A stretch of DNA of 64,000 bases, from contig CP137321.1 of the NCBI GenBank assembly GCA_033182465.1, forward strand, positions 1,116,001-1,180,000, in the 5' to 3' direction. Shown in pieces: positions 37,501 to 49,147 of the stretch; positions within the stretch are counted from its first letter, which is position 1; every line of letters starts with the position of its first letter. The notes under the pieces were generated by a model, which was not told where the DNA came from, did no database searches, and worked only from the letters and a program-made list of their open reading frames with translations. Origin of the DNA: Sanghuangporus weigelae. Taxonomy: Eukaryota; Basidiomycota; Agaricomycetes; Hymenochaetales; Hymenochaetaceae. The translations under genes were made by a program, and so were the position numbers.

Positions 37501-39159
37501 CAAAGAAAGATGTCAGCCTTGTCGTCATTGGTAAATACTCTTTTTGCACTATATTAGTGCGTTCTAAGCTTTATATTTGTAGGACACGTCGACGCAGGAA
37601 AGTCCACTTTAATGGGCAGGTTACTTTATGAACTTGGGCTGTTAGACGAGCGAAAGAGGCTCGGGAACGAGCGTGAAAGCAACAGAATGGGCAAGGGGAG
37701 TTTTACATGGGCTTGGGAGATGGATGGAACGATTGAAGAACGAGAGAGGTAAGCATTTCCTTCGAAGGACGTCACAGTTTACTCATCAGTATATCAGAGG
37801 AGTGACCATGGATATTGCACAACAAATGCTAGGGACACCGAATAGACACATTACGGTTCTGGATGCTCCCGGGCACAAGGACTTTATACCTAATATGATC
37901 TCGGGAGCTACCCAAGCGGATTCCGCCCTTCTTGTCGTCGATGCTGCAACTGGGGAGTTCGAGGCGGGATTTGACCGTGGAGGGCAAACTCGAGAGCACC
38001 TTGTGCTTGTTCGTAGTCTTGGTGTGACTCAGGTCATTGTGGCCGTCAATAAACTGGATCAAGTAAGTAGTCTTTGCCAAAGTATCTTATCGTATGCTTA
38101 TCTTCGTTCCTAGGTTAACTGGGATAGAGACCGCTATGAAGAGATTTGTGACCTGCTCAGACCATTCCTCACGCAAACGGGATTCAACGCCTCGAGAGTA
38201 GGCTTCGTTCCGGTGGGCGCTCTGAGTGGTGTGAATCTAGCTCACCGAGACGGCGACGAGTCTAATACTCTGAACAGTTGGTACAAAGGTCCAACACTCG
38301 TTGATTTGCTGGGTGAGACTAACAGATGCATTGTGTCTGAAAGAATCCTGGCTGACCTCAAAAAAAAAAATCTTACAGATAAGCTTGAACCTCCAGCTCG
38401 GGCGCTCATGGCACCTCTGCGCTTCCCGATTTCAAATGTTTTCAAAGGGACGTCTTCCAGTGGAATGGGTGTCTCGGGAAGACTATGTAGCGGCGTTGTT
38501 CAAGTAGGGGAGCAACTGCGTATCCTTCCTGGAGACGAGACAGCCGTCGTGAAATGTAAGAGTAACTGGTGCAATCTACTACAATGGCTTTTTATTGATT
38601 GCTTGTCACAGCTATCGAGGTTGATGAAGAAAGCAAACCATGGGCAGCTGCAGGATCGAACGCTACATTATACCTCACCAACGTTGACCCGATACATCTA
38701 AGCATCGGCTCGGTCCTATGCCCTCCGTCGGACTTAGTGCCCTTAACAACTTCTTTCACGGCCCGCGTCATCATTTTCGACATCGAGTTGCCTATAACCA
38801 TCGGTGCTTCCGTAGAGTTGTTCCATCACTCATACAACGTACCTGCAAGTGTGGCAGCGATTAGCGCGACGTTAGACCGCGGAACAGGTGCGGTGGTGAA
38901 ACGCAATCCAAGAGTGCTCACTCGCGGTGCCTCAGCAGAGATTCGTATCACACTACGCACGTCGAGCATGTCGGGCCCCACTGCTCGTGCGCAAGCCATT
39001 CCGCTCGAGCCATTCTCAATGAATAAGGAGATGGGACGGTTCCTCCTCCGTCGCGGTGGTGAGACAATAGCAGCGGGTACGAATTGATCTTCCTCATTTT
39101 TTCTCTCATAAGTCTAACTTCTCTGCCCAGGCATCGTTCTTGACGTCGCTCCGAAATAA
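34542..39159 (+). CDS. HBS1: Hbs1 ribosome-rescue GTPase (long-splice product of HBS1/SKI7 locus)
   Basis: With Dom34/Pelota, Hbs1 splits stalled ribosomes in no-go and non-stop decay. Shared exons are 34542-34581, 34635-34703, 34763-34900, 34951-34989 and 35182-35454. They encode [13 protein letters not shown], an acidic stretch and the HBS1 N-terminal domain ([44 protein letters not shown]). For Hbs1, 35454 joins to 37171 ([15 protein letters not shown]). The eEF1A-like GTPase follows: [18 protein letters not shown] (G1), [10 protein letters not shown] (G2), [12 protein letters not shown] (G3), NKLD (G4), then beta-barrel domains 2 and 3 ([26 protein letters not shown], then [36 protein letters not shown]). 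Stop TAA at 39157-39159. All G motifs are intact. The transcript must skip the 35516-37038 exon, which carries its own stop. Confidence 0.92.
35516..37038 (+). CDS. Alternative terminal exon encoding a Ski7-like tail
   Basis: An uninterrupted open exon with acceptor AG at 35514-35515 and a TACTAAT branch site at 35491-35497. Joined to the shared 186-codon HBS1 N-terminus (559 nt, phase 1) it gives a 693-residue protein with no GTPase domain, ending at TGA 37036-37038. The exon encodes a Ser/Pro/Arg-rich disordered region, then conserved-looking blocks: [42 protein letters not shown] (about 36,390-36,460), [33 protein letters not shown] (FxxxL motif, about 36,690) and a highly charged helix ([24 protein letters not shown]) before [26 protein letters not shown]. 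It fits Ski7-like splice forms known from other fungi and from human HBS1L, which bridge the Ski complex and the cytoplasmic exosome. Transcript usage is inferred, not observed. Confidence 0.82.
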
Positions 39160-39683
39160 AATTGCGACACTGACATAAAATCTTGGATAAAGTAGGCGGC
39201 AATAGGATGTGATCTTAGTCTTGATCTTAATAGAAAGTACCTGGCGAAAAGTGATAGGTGTATCGCGCAGAACCAATAAACGCATGGATTACTGCAGGGA
39301 AACAAGAAAATAGCAGGACCAAAAAGTGATTAATTTACAGCTAAAACATAGATAGAACCGACCGCTCCTGAGTCAAAAGAGCAGTAGATAGTGAGATATC
39401 AGTCTATCTGACAGGGAAAATGATCATGACAGCATGAGAGGCATGAAATACTTCGTATCCCAATGACCGGGGTAGTGAAGATATCCTAGGGATCACAGAA
39501 AAGAAGAGCGGGAATCCACATAGGGAGAGGAGAATTACTGTGTCGCAAATGGAGGGAAACAACCACAACAAGGCAAACATGAAACACACACAATTGGTGA
39601 TAAGATCGCACAACAAGAGTAAGCAAACAGGTGGAAGGAAAAAGTTCATAGTTCCGCAGGGTCAAGGATCGAAAAATAACGAA
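39160..39683. other. Convergent 3' spacer, HBS1 / AMPK-CBM gene
   Basis: 524 bp between convergent stops. AT-rich, presumably both 3' UTRs. No gene or repeat recognised. Confidence 0.45.
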
Positions 39684-40838
39684 TTACTTTCTCGACGAAG
39701 GCGACGCACCGCGTGAATCGACCTTCTTGCCCTTATCCTTGCTCGGACTACGGAACACGCCCTTGAGCCTGCCAAACAACGACGTGCGCGGCTTGCGACC
39801 AAAGCTGCTCGACCTGCTACCGGGGCTACCATCGCCTTCGATAATAGGGAACGTCGTCGATGTCTTAGGCGTGGAAGGTGCCAACGAAGACGGAGGAGTC
39901 GAGGTACCCGTCGAGGTGCGTATGTGCCCCGGAGCAGAAGTGCCGTTTGCTTTGATAGGCGTTACTGGCGCTGGAGCCGGAGAGGACTCTGGTAGATCGG
40001 ACTTCTTTTGCGGTGGCGTTGATGGTTCCAGAGCGTTGGTCGAAGAACCGGCTACAGGCGTTGGTTCTGGTGCTGCATTTGGCGCAGGAGCTGCTTCATG
40101 AGTTGAAACTACAGTTTCGGCTGTAACAGGCTTTGACTCGGGCTATTAAAACAGAATTAAACTCGAAATAAACCCAAATATCAGAGATATTAATCACCGT
40201 AGTGTCAGTACTGGTGCCATCAAGGACAGGCTGGATTGGAACAGGTACACTAGGTGCGACGCCTACATTCCCGATCTGGACGATCCGTTAGCTTCGATTA
40301 TGAAACACAAATTAATACCATACCTTCTTCGGCTGTTCCTCTTCGACCACTTCTTTCTTGGGCTCCTCAGTCGCAGCCGCCACTGGCTCAGCAGCTTCTT
40401 TCCTATCGGAATCAGCAGGCACAGGCGGGGGTGCTGGCTTCGTCGGTGCATGGACGACGTTGTTCACGAATCCCGCCGCATCGGTCTCTGTAGGCTGGCT
40501 CGGGTGCGTGACCCAGTTGCCATTGACGATGAACTTGTACAGAACCTTGGTATCCCAAGGGACCGCCACCGAGCCGGTGAAGCCAGATTCTGAACGCTGG
40601 AGGTGCACAGAGGAGCTCCACTAGATTTCGAAACGATTGTGAGTGAGATGGCACCCCGGGTCAGATCCAAGGCGAGAGAACATGCGTACGTTATCGAAAG
40701 TGCCTGTTACTATTACAGAGTGGGCATCCGTGTGAGGCCTATAGACGGATCACGGTCAGGGAAGTGGAGGAGATAAATGAAAACACTAAAGCGAAATGAA
40801 ACGCACCAATTGAAAGTGAGTGTGTAAGTATCTGCCAT
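39684..40838 (-). CDS. AMPK1-CBM (CBM48-like) domain protein, Crp1/Mdg1-like
   Basis: Start MADTYTLTFNW at 40838 is joined over short introns to PHTDAHSVIVTGTFDN and WSSSVHLQRSESGFTGSVAVPWDTKVLYKFIVNGNWVTHPSQPTETDAAGFVNNVV. This is a compact N-terminal early-set carbohydrate-binding domain like that of AMPK beta subunits and yeast Crp1/Mdg1. The remainder is a disordered tail rich in Pro, Ala, Glu, Ser and Thr (for example APTKPAPPPVPADSDRKE). It ends in a basic Ser-rich segment (FGRKPRTSLFGRLKGVFRSPSKDKGKKVDSRG). No catalytic domain. Yeast relatives bind cruciform DNA (Crp1) or act in pheromone signalling (Mdg1). Which role applies, if either, is unknown. Five exons. Confidence 0.82.
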
Positions 40839-41564
40839 TTGGTTCGGTGGAGAAACAAAACGGGCCACCAGATGATTTGATTTTACAAGAAAATGAAGTC
40901 GATGGTGACTGCAGTCGTTGTCGATGGTCGTGAGGAAGAGAAGAGACGAGATGAGAAGGAACTACTTTAGAAGAAAATGCAAAGTTACTACAGCTGAGCT
41001 AAGATAGGAAATGGACGAATGGGGAACTTTCAGTCCTGGATTTATTCTAGCAAAATTGAATAACTCACCTGGTCGAGGTTGTGGGAGTCAAAACGAAGAA
41101 AGAAAAAAAAAGGCCAGTTGAAGCAGCGCGAACGCACGAGGCACGGAGGTTGTTCCGCGGATGGTCAGCTCGGACGGCTTCTGACGGAAAGTCGCGCTGA
41201 TCCAATCGGCCGTCGGCGGCATCCCGCTTGTACCCTTTCTATTCGCGGTAATGTGGCCTTTCCCTTTGTCATTATTTCAGGAATAATTTATTATTATTAT
41301 TATTATTGGCTAGAAATTTCTATAGAACACCTTGCTTTGACAGATGTGTCAAAATCGAAGTATCTGTTGTTTGTATGAAATAGGCAATCAACGCGACATT
41401 CGAAGACATAGCACGATGCAAGAGTGAACCGTGATGAAGTACTCAGCCTTGACTCAAAACGCTCAAATAGCATATGCTGTCCTGGTCTCAGCGCCGGGCG
41501 CTCTTTTATCTCCTTCCAACTCCTCCCCGTCTCCTCCCCGTCCCAGCATCAAGTACCTTCAGCC
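40839..41564. other. Intergenic region upstream of first FAD oxidase
   Basis: 726 bp between divergent genes. It contains a pure (TTA) run at 41288-41307, poly-A tracts and a C/T-rich stretch just before the start codon of the oxidase (about 41,510-41,545), a common fungal core-promoter feature. No other gene seen. Confidence 0.45.
41288..41307. repeat. (TTA)n microsatellite
   Basis: About 6-7 uninterrupted TTA units in the promoter-side spacer of oxidase copy 1. Likely length-polymorphic. Confidence 0.85.
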
Positions 41565-43397
41565 ATGGTCGTCCACTCGCCTCTCTCGAAGCTCTCCCTG
41601 CTCTTTGCAATGTCCAACTTTGATTCGTTCAAAGCTACTTTCAAGGGCGATATCGTCACCCCCGGTCATCCCGACTACGAGGAAGCTATCAAACGTTGGG
41701 CAAAGAATGCAGTCCGACGAGCAAAGGTCGTCGCATTTGTTAAGGACGCGCACGACGCGTCACTAGCCATAAAATACGCGCGGGACTCAGGACTTCCCCT
41801 GGCTATTCGCGGTGGAGGACATAATCCTGCAGGTTCATCTTCGTCCGAAGGGATCGTCATAGACCTCTCAAGATATATCAATGAGTGCCGTGTCGATCCC
41901 GAAGAGAAGCTTGCATATGTTGGTGGAGGTGCGCTCTGGAAGACTGTCGACGAGGCCGCGATCAAGTATGGCCTTGCAGCAGTCGGAGGTACCGTTAATC
42001 ATGTCAGTGTATTCGCGTCGCTCGGCTTCTTAGTCTCTAACTGACGTTTTTCAAAGACTGGTGTGGGAGGGTAAGTTCCACCAATAAGTTTAATTGCTGT
42101 TATGTAGTGGACAGTATTGACATTCCAAAAGCCTCACATTAGGTGGTGGCTTTGGATGGCTCGCCGGTGCCCACGGCCTCGCCATAGACAACTTAGTACA
42201 GGTAAGTGAAGCAGGAACACTGGAATAATATAATACATTAATTTTTACTTTCAGGCAACTATGGTCATCGCAGATGGTTCAATTGTAACTGCTTCTGAAA
42301 GTGAAAATAGCGACTTGTTCTGGGCTATACGAGGTGGCGGTTGCAACTTTGGTATCTGCACCGAATTTGTTTTCCGATTACACGAGCAACGTCCGACCGT
42401 GTATTCTGGGATACTTATCTACCCCGCTCCACTCGTTGATCAGGTTCTGAATGTCACCGCGGAGTGGTTGAAAGGCAAGCCTGGACCGGATGCCTGTCTG
42501 CTTCAAGCAATAACACGGGGACCACCTCCCGAGAATACGGTATGTCTTTTCAGGGAGTGTTGATAGAACTTTAGATCTAAAGTTTGTCAAAGCCATGCAT
42601 CGTTCTTATTCCTTTCTACAACGGCACAGAGGAAGAAGGGAGGAAAATATTCAGCCGATTTCTAGATATCGGTACAAAGTTTCCTATCCCTTCGTAGTCT
42701 CCTGGGCTGACTTGTAATCACCTCATAGGCCCCATAGATTTGACGAAGGCAGTACCATATGAGCAGCAGAACGGCCTACAAAATGACAATGTCCCACATG
42801 GGCGGAATTATTACATGCGTGGCGCCCTTCAACGTGAATATTCCCCGGCTGTGGCAAAAGCGGTCAGTGATATACTCCCGACGATATTCTGATCATTGAT
42901 CACTCACACGACCCAGATATTCAACCGCATGTGCGAAGTAACCTCAGAGGATCTCAGAGTCTCGCTCATATTCGAGCTCTTCCCGCTCGAGAAGATCAAC
43001 AGCGTGTCGAACAACGCGACCGCGTTCAACCTACGCGGACCGGACAATAACGTTTTGTGTATCAGCACGTGGGATGAAGATTCGCCAGAGGCTGCCATTC
43101 GTGGAAAGGAAGCCGCCTATGTGGTTACAGATATCGTTGCTATCGGGGAAGGACGACCCGGTGCGTCCAATAATCTGAGAGCATACGGGAACTACGGTAA
43201 GTCTGTCTGATCATCTATTTGTCCTTCGATGAATTGAACGAGATTTACTGCAACTCCTTTCAGTTGGGGATGAGAAGCTCAGCTCGGACCGAGCTCAGAA
43301 AGTATTTGGAGATAACTATCCGCGCCTTCAGCAAATCAAGAAGAGATACGACCCTGACATGATATTCTCGAACTGGTTCAAAATTATACCGGTGTAA
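41565..43397 (+). CDS. FAD-linked oxidase, BBE/6-HDNO type, copy 1
   Basis: A PCMH-fold FAD oxidoreductase. The N-terminal FAD domain has [34 protein letters not shown] and [24 protein letters not shown] (His is the 8-alpha-histidyl flavin site in the family). It continues [15 protein letters not shown] and [31 protein letters not shown]. The 14-nt micro-exon 42057-42070 encodes TGVGG. The substrate domain holds [23 protein letters not shown]. The C-terminal BBE motif is [27 protein letters not shown]. No Cys at the second flavin attachment position (His instead), so mono-covalent FAD is expected. No convincing signal peptide. Start either 41565 ([10 protein letters not shown]) or 41610 (MSNFDSF). 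Stop TAA at 43395-43397. Substrate unknown: the family includes carbohydrate and alkaloid oxidases. Eight or so exons. Confidence 0.9.
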
Positions 43398-44268
43398 CCA
43401 GCCTGACGAAATGTACGCTTTCTTGATGCAAGTCTAAATAAATAGCATATTGTCAGACTCATTCCACTTTGTCGCTGTATCGGCATCTGTACTTGTACCT
43501 GGCATCATGTCTTTCCTTCTCTTTCTATCTTTTTGCTGCAGAGTTGACCTTGAACTTCTGATTCCAAAGTCTAACCATTGATAAGAGATGCTATTTTCCT
43601 TGCTACGATTATGACATGCATGTATTTGAACGAACGTAACGTACTACGCCTTGATCGGCCTGCACAGAATCCCTGTTTTGACACAGTTTCTTCGTATCAG
43701 CCTAAAGCAGATATTTAAAAAAAATTACCTGGCGTGTCGCCTTTTTCTTCTCCGTGTATGGAAAGAAACTTTCATGTTATACTTGATATATGGTGCTAGA
43801 AGTCTGGTGGAAAAAAGAAAAAGATAGACGCATTTGTTTGCCTCTGTTTACGCCCGCTTTCCTTTTGGAGTCATGCAAACAGCACAACTTCATCCGAGAT
43901 CCGAGACTTCTCCTTCTCAGCTTTGTTCTTATCCATCGTTTACTTCGGTCTTGTTTTGAAACGGCGACTCTTTCTTTCTATTCATGTCCCATGGAGCTTG
44001 CCGGATATGCCTCTCTGGTCGAAGGAACATCCGACCTGGATATGCTATAGCATGTGAACTTTTCAAGCGACTTCCCGCAGTTGAATAGTGCCCCAGAATA
44101 AGATCGAGTGGCCACAAGTAAGCAGCCGACGGCTCCGTAGTATGACACACAGGAAACCATGGGCCCCATGCATTCTTATTATGAATTTTTAAGATAAAAA
44201 TGAGCTTTGAACACAATGTATAAGATGGCTTCGCTTTCTGCGTCTTCTTTTCTCTCGCGTACTCAATC
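43398..44268. other. Spacer between oxidase copies 1 and 2
   Basis: 871 bp holding the 3' UTR of copy 1 and the promoter of copy 2. I see no leftover oxidase exon and no repeat in it. Short open frames on both strands are unsupported. Confidence 0.45.
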
Positions 44269-46097
44269 ATGGTTCTTCATCCTACCCTCAAAGAAAATTC
44301 TACGCTCTCTTCTTCTCCAAGCTTCCGTTCACTCAAGGCTCAATTCAAAGGTGATATTGTCACTCCTGACCATCCCGAGTACGAAGTCGCTATCCTGCGT
44401 TGGGCCAAGAATGCCATCCGACGAGCGAAGATCGTTGCGTTCATCAAGGATGCAGACGACGCGTCGCTCGCCGTAAAATATGCCCGAGAGTCAGGGCTGC
44501 CTCTAGCCATCCGTGGTGGTGGTCACAACCCTGCGGGCTCATCTTCATCTGAAGGCATTGTAGTCGATCTGTCGAGATACGTGAATGAATGCTGCGTCGA
44601 TCCCGAGAAAAAGCTTGCGCATGTCGGTGGTGGTGCAGTTTGGAAGACTGTCGATGAAGCTGCAATTAAGTATGGTCTTGCTACGGTCGGCGGGACGATC
44701 AATCATGTTCGTATATGCACATATTTATAAAACCAATAGCTGATGCTAAACGTTTATACAGACGGGAGTGGGAGGGTAAGTACCATAAAATGGAGCTGTC
44801 CATTCCGACGATTCCAACTCGATGAAGGCTTACTTTAGGTGGGGGATTTGGGTGGCTAGCTGCCGCCCATGGATTAGTTGTGGATAATTTAGTACAAGTA
44901 AGGAACGTTTCCTTTTTCAAAAAGCTATCAATTCAGTAATCTTCTCTATTATTTTTCTTGAAGGCAACAATGGTGCTTGCAGACGGCTCGATTGTGACTG
45001 CTTCCGATTTTGAGAACAGTGACCTGTTTTGGGGGATCCGAGGTGGTGGATCCAACTTCGGCATCTGCACGGAGTTCGTCTTGCGGCTGCATGAACAGCG
45101 TCCGACGGTGTATTCGGGGATTCTCTACTATCCCCCACCTCTCATCGATAAACTACTTGAGATCACGGAGGAATGGTCAAAGTCAAATCCGGAACCGAGT
45201 TCTTGTCTACTTCAGGCTCTAACCCGGGGACCGGCCACGGACTACGAAGTGATTTTCCTGTGTCTTTCAAGTTACATCACATCTCAATGGAATTATAATG
45301 CAGCCGCACATATATATGATTCCGTTCCACAACGGTCCTGTGGAGGAAGGGAAGAAAATATTCAAGGCATTTCTGGATCTCTGTACGCAAGTTTCAATAT
45401 TATATACTACTTCTTTTCACTTCAGATGTCCTGTAGGTCCTATTGATACGACTGGGGAGGTGCCATACGAACAAATGAACGGTCTACAGAACGACAAAGT
45501 TCCTCACGGGCGAAACTATTATTTCCAAGGTGTCGTCCAGAAACAGTATTCCGCTTCAATCGCGAAAAAGGTAAACTGACAACAATCTTATTGTGGTCGA
45601 AATCACTGATTACTATTTCCTTTTTCAAGGCGTATGAGCGCATGTGCGAAGTCTCCTCAGAAGACTTAATAGTCTCACTAGTATTCGAATTCTATCCGCT
45701 TCAGAAAGTTAACAGTGTTGCGGACAACGCGATGGCTTTCAACCTGCGTGGAGCCGAGAGTAACATTTTCACCATCACTGCGTGGGATGATGATTCTCAG
45801 GAAGCTGCTGAGCGCGGAAAAGAGGCCACTTATGCCGTGACGGATGTCGTGTCGAACACAGAATGTCGTACAGCAGGATCAAAGAGGTCATACGGCAATT
45901 ACAGTAAGTCTTCTCGTCTGCCGAATGAATATTGCCTGTCACCTGATGGTGTACATTTCGTAGTTGGAGACGAGAAGCTCAACGCAGAAAGATCGAGGAG
46001 GACATTTGGAGACAACTACCCACGACTCCAACAGATCAAGAAGAAATATGATCCAGACGTGTTATTCTCCAAGTGGTTCCAAATTGTACCGGCATAA
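44269..46097 (+). CDS. FAD-linked oxidase, BBE/6-HDNO type, copy 2
   Basis: A close paralogue of copy 1 with the same exon plan. Start [38 protein letters not shown]. His-flavin motif [24 protein letters not shown], micro-exon 44762-44775 (TGVGG), then [21 protein letters not shown] and [43 protein letters not shown] block with HGRNYYFQG follows, and the BBE end [30 protein letters not shown]. All landmarks of copy 1 are intact, so it should be active. It differs at CNFGIC (SNFGIC here), so that Cys is not essential. Stop TAA at 46095-46097. Tandem arrangement and shared introns indicate local duplication. Confidence 0.9.
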
Positions 46098-46674
46098 GTT
46101 ATCTAACGAAAAAATTCCTGGCTCCTAATAATTGTGATCCTATATCTGTATTTGAAAAAAATTGCATGTATCTTATTTCAAGGACTGCATTTCTATTTCC
46201 TGAAGCAGAATCAGCAGAATCAGCAGAATCCCGCATATAGTTTGATTTTCTGATTATTCACACATTGTTTGATATTGTTTGCCGGCTATGTCCTTTTGAG
46301 GGCCTGATGCAGATCGCGAGATTATCCAGTTTCGTGCCAGCTCTTACCCGCGGTTGCTTCCCTTCCGGCCATCACGGATAGCTTCCCATACCTTCCTGGA
46401 TGCAGGAACGGCTGTATCATTGGCCGAAGACTCCAAAACCCAATCGTAATAATCACTGTTACCAAATTCAATGGTCCTGGTCCGTCCGTCCGTCCGATCA
46501 GATGACTGTAAATCGGCGACGATGGATCATATTATGTGCAGCTTTTCCTCGAGGATCGATCATGGTTATTCTGGGCTTCTCGGCAAAGCTTTGTTATGAT
46601 GTCGAGCGCCACTTTATTGCCGTTGAGCACAGACAGTAAATATGGATTCGATTTGGCTCCATTACCTCGCAATC
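46098..46674. other. Spacer between oxidase copies 2 and 3
   Basis: 577 bp. Contains a short tandem repeat, three 9-bp units AGCAGAATC at 46204-46230, just after the copy 2 gene. Otherwise nothing recognised. Confidence 0.5.
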
Positions 46675-48440
46675 ATGGTCCGCAATCCTCTCCTGCAAGA
46701 GAGCTCTCCGTTATATTCTATGTCAACCTTTCGCGCACTTGAGAATAATTTCAAGGGTGATATTGTTACTCCTGAACATCCTGAGTATGAGACAGCTATT
46801 CAACGTTGGGCCAAGAACGCCGTCCGACGTGCAAAAGTCGTCGCGTTCGTAAAGGATGCCATCAAATACGCACGAGAGTCCGGTCTGTTCCTGGCTATTC
46901 GCGGTGGAGGACACAGTCCTGCAGGTTCATCTTCCGAAGGGATCGTCATCGGCCTTTCGAGGTACGTCAATGAATGCCGAGTAGATCCTGAGAGAAAGCT
47001 CGTATATGTCGGCGGAGGTGCAATGTGGAAGACGGTTGACGAAACTGCGATCAAGTATGGTCTTGCTACAGTCGGTGGTACAGTAAATCATGTTTGTATG
47101 TCTTTTCGCTAGAATGGGATATTGATACATTTTGTTTGCATAGACAGGAGTAGGAGGGTGGCTCGTCTGATTCTTATTTTCCGAAGGCTCACACTTGGAG
47201 GTGGGTATGGATGGTAAGCCGCCGCCCACGGACTTGCGGTGGACAACCTAGTACAGGTAAGGATCAAAAATACAATTTAAAGAGACACCTCTCCTTCATA
47301 CCATTTCAAGGCGACAATGGTTCTCGCAGAAGGGTCGATCGTAACTGCTTCCGAGAATGAAAATAACGACCTGTTTTGGGGCATCCGAGGTGGTGGATGC
47401 AACTTTGATATCTGCATGGAATTTGTCTTACAACTGCACGAGCAACGTGCTACTGTGTATTCTGGGCTCCTGATCTATCCAGCCTCCCTCGTCGATAGAG
47501 TCTTTCAGATAACTGCAGAGTGGCGAGAAAAGAATTCGGATCCTAGTTGTTGTCTGGTTCAGGGTCTGACTCGGCGGCCGCCACCAGAACGTGAAGTGAG
47601 ACTTTGTTGGTCTATATACATGATGTCGAATCTCAGCGGGCCATGCTACAGTCCCGCGTTATTATAGTGCCATTCTATAATGGTCCCGTAGAAGAGGGTA
47701 GGAAAATATTCAAAGAATTTCTGGATCTTTGTAAGTGATCACCAGGTTATTGTTAACCTTTCATGAGTTAAATGGACTACAGGCCCATCAGACGCTACCG
47801 GAGAAGTACCGTACGAACAAATGAATTCACTTCAAAACTCTAACTTCCCGCACGGTCGAAATTATTATTTCCAGGGAGTTGTCCAGGACCATTATTCTGC
47901 AGCTGCTGCAAAAAAAAGTGTGTGGCCTCTGTACTCTGTTGTATCTCTTATCATCTCTGACTTAACACCCGCCTTAAAAGGCATTTGAGCGCGTATGTGA
48001 AGTATCCTCGAAAGATGTATCCGTCGTGCTGGGTATCGAACTTTACCCACTTCGCAAGGTCAATAGCATTCCAAAAGATGCAACGGCCTTCAACTTACGT
48101 GGAGCGGAGAGTAACATATTCAGCCTTGCAGCATGGGACGACGACTCGCACGAAGCCGCTTTGCGTGGAAAGGAAGCTGCTCATGTAGTAACTCAAAGTA
48201 TTTCGATTTCGGAAGAAAAGCCTGAAGTGTCGAATTTAACGGCCTACTATCGTACGTTTCCGATTACCACTTATTATTATTGGAAAGCTAAATAAGCTTT
48301 ATCAAGTTGGGGATGAAAAACTCAGCTCGGAGCGATCATTGAAAGTATTTGGTGAAAATTATCCGCGTCTCCAGCAGCTCAAGAAGAAATACGATCCCGA
48401 CATGCTATTCTCTAAGTGGTTCAAGATCGTACCTGCATAG
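46675..48440 (+). pseudogene. FAD-linked oxidase copy 3, decaying
   Basis: The same exon plan as copies 1 and 2, with micro-exon 47144-47157 and an intact BBE end ([30 protein letters not shown], stop TAG 48438-48440). It shows several signs of relaxed constraint. Eight residues are missing after FVKDA (compare DADDASLAVKYARESG in copy 2). VIDLSRY has become VIGLSRY. The flavin-loop exon reads GGGYGW followed by TAA (about 47,215) where the other copies have a Leu codon. GGCNFGIC has become GGCNFDIC. The TAA falls within TGGTAAGC, so use of a new donor there is conceivable but would remove the AAHGLAVDNL segment. Most likely a young pseudogene, and a host gene rather than a mobile element. 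Start uncertain (46675 or 46720). Confidence 0.75.
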
Positions 48441-49147
48441 CTGGCTGAATAGATCGGCATCGCAAACAGATATACACTGCCGGATTCACATTTGTTCTAG
48501 AAACACGCGCCTTCTGCTTCCCTGTGTTGCCAATATGAAAGTCTTGAATAATGAATAAAGAGTTCGTGCAAGATTCCCCAGATTTATTCAGATTGCGGAT
48601 CGAGGATTAGCGTTTTACCACGTATTATTTATGCATTGTTTGGCCTCCTTTCCTTTTGCAGCATAAAACAACACCTCTCTTTGTTCCATCCATGAATCTC
48701 CTTAGAAACGCGAAGCAACCTCCAAGCTTTAGCAAAGTACTTTAGGATCTTCTGTTCTTCTTTTCCCCCTTTGCTTTTGGCGATCGATGTGTATCGTCTT
48801 GCGGAAGAGAACAATAACGTACTTCCTGTGTGAATAGAAACGGGTGCCGCAGCTGTAATTGTTTCATCAAGTTCCGCCACGGTCGTGGCGTGGCCTGCTC
48901 TGGAATATATTACTGGGTATTGTCGACGTGTTCAAGTTGAGGATCCTTCCGGTCCAGCTGACTTCTCCCTCTTGCAAGGTTCTCAATACTATTTAACTAG
49001 GTACTCACGTCCACGCTTTTTGGACTCCAATCACCTTCGTCTGGCACGAGTGCTTTGTTCATATCCTTCACAATCACTTCGTATCTGGCAATCTGCGTGC
49101 TCTCTTTAACGTTCCTCACTCCCGCCCTTAATCTTGCGATCACAATC
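48441..49147. other. Spacer between oxidase copy 3 and orphan small gene
   Basis: 707 bp. No gene supported. One antisense open frame (about 48,629-48,880) lacks any family feature. C/T-rich sequence precedes the next start codon. Confidence 0.4.

Noticed and set aside
41565-48440. A secondary-metabolite biosynthetic cluster around the oxidases
   Set aside because: No PKS, NRPS, terpene synthase, P450 or cluster regulator is in the window, only oxidase paralogues.
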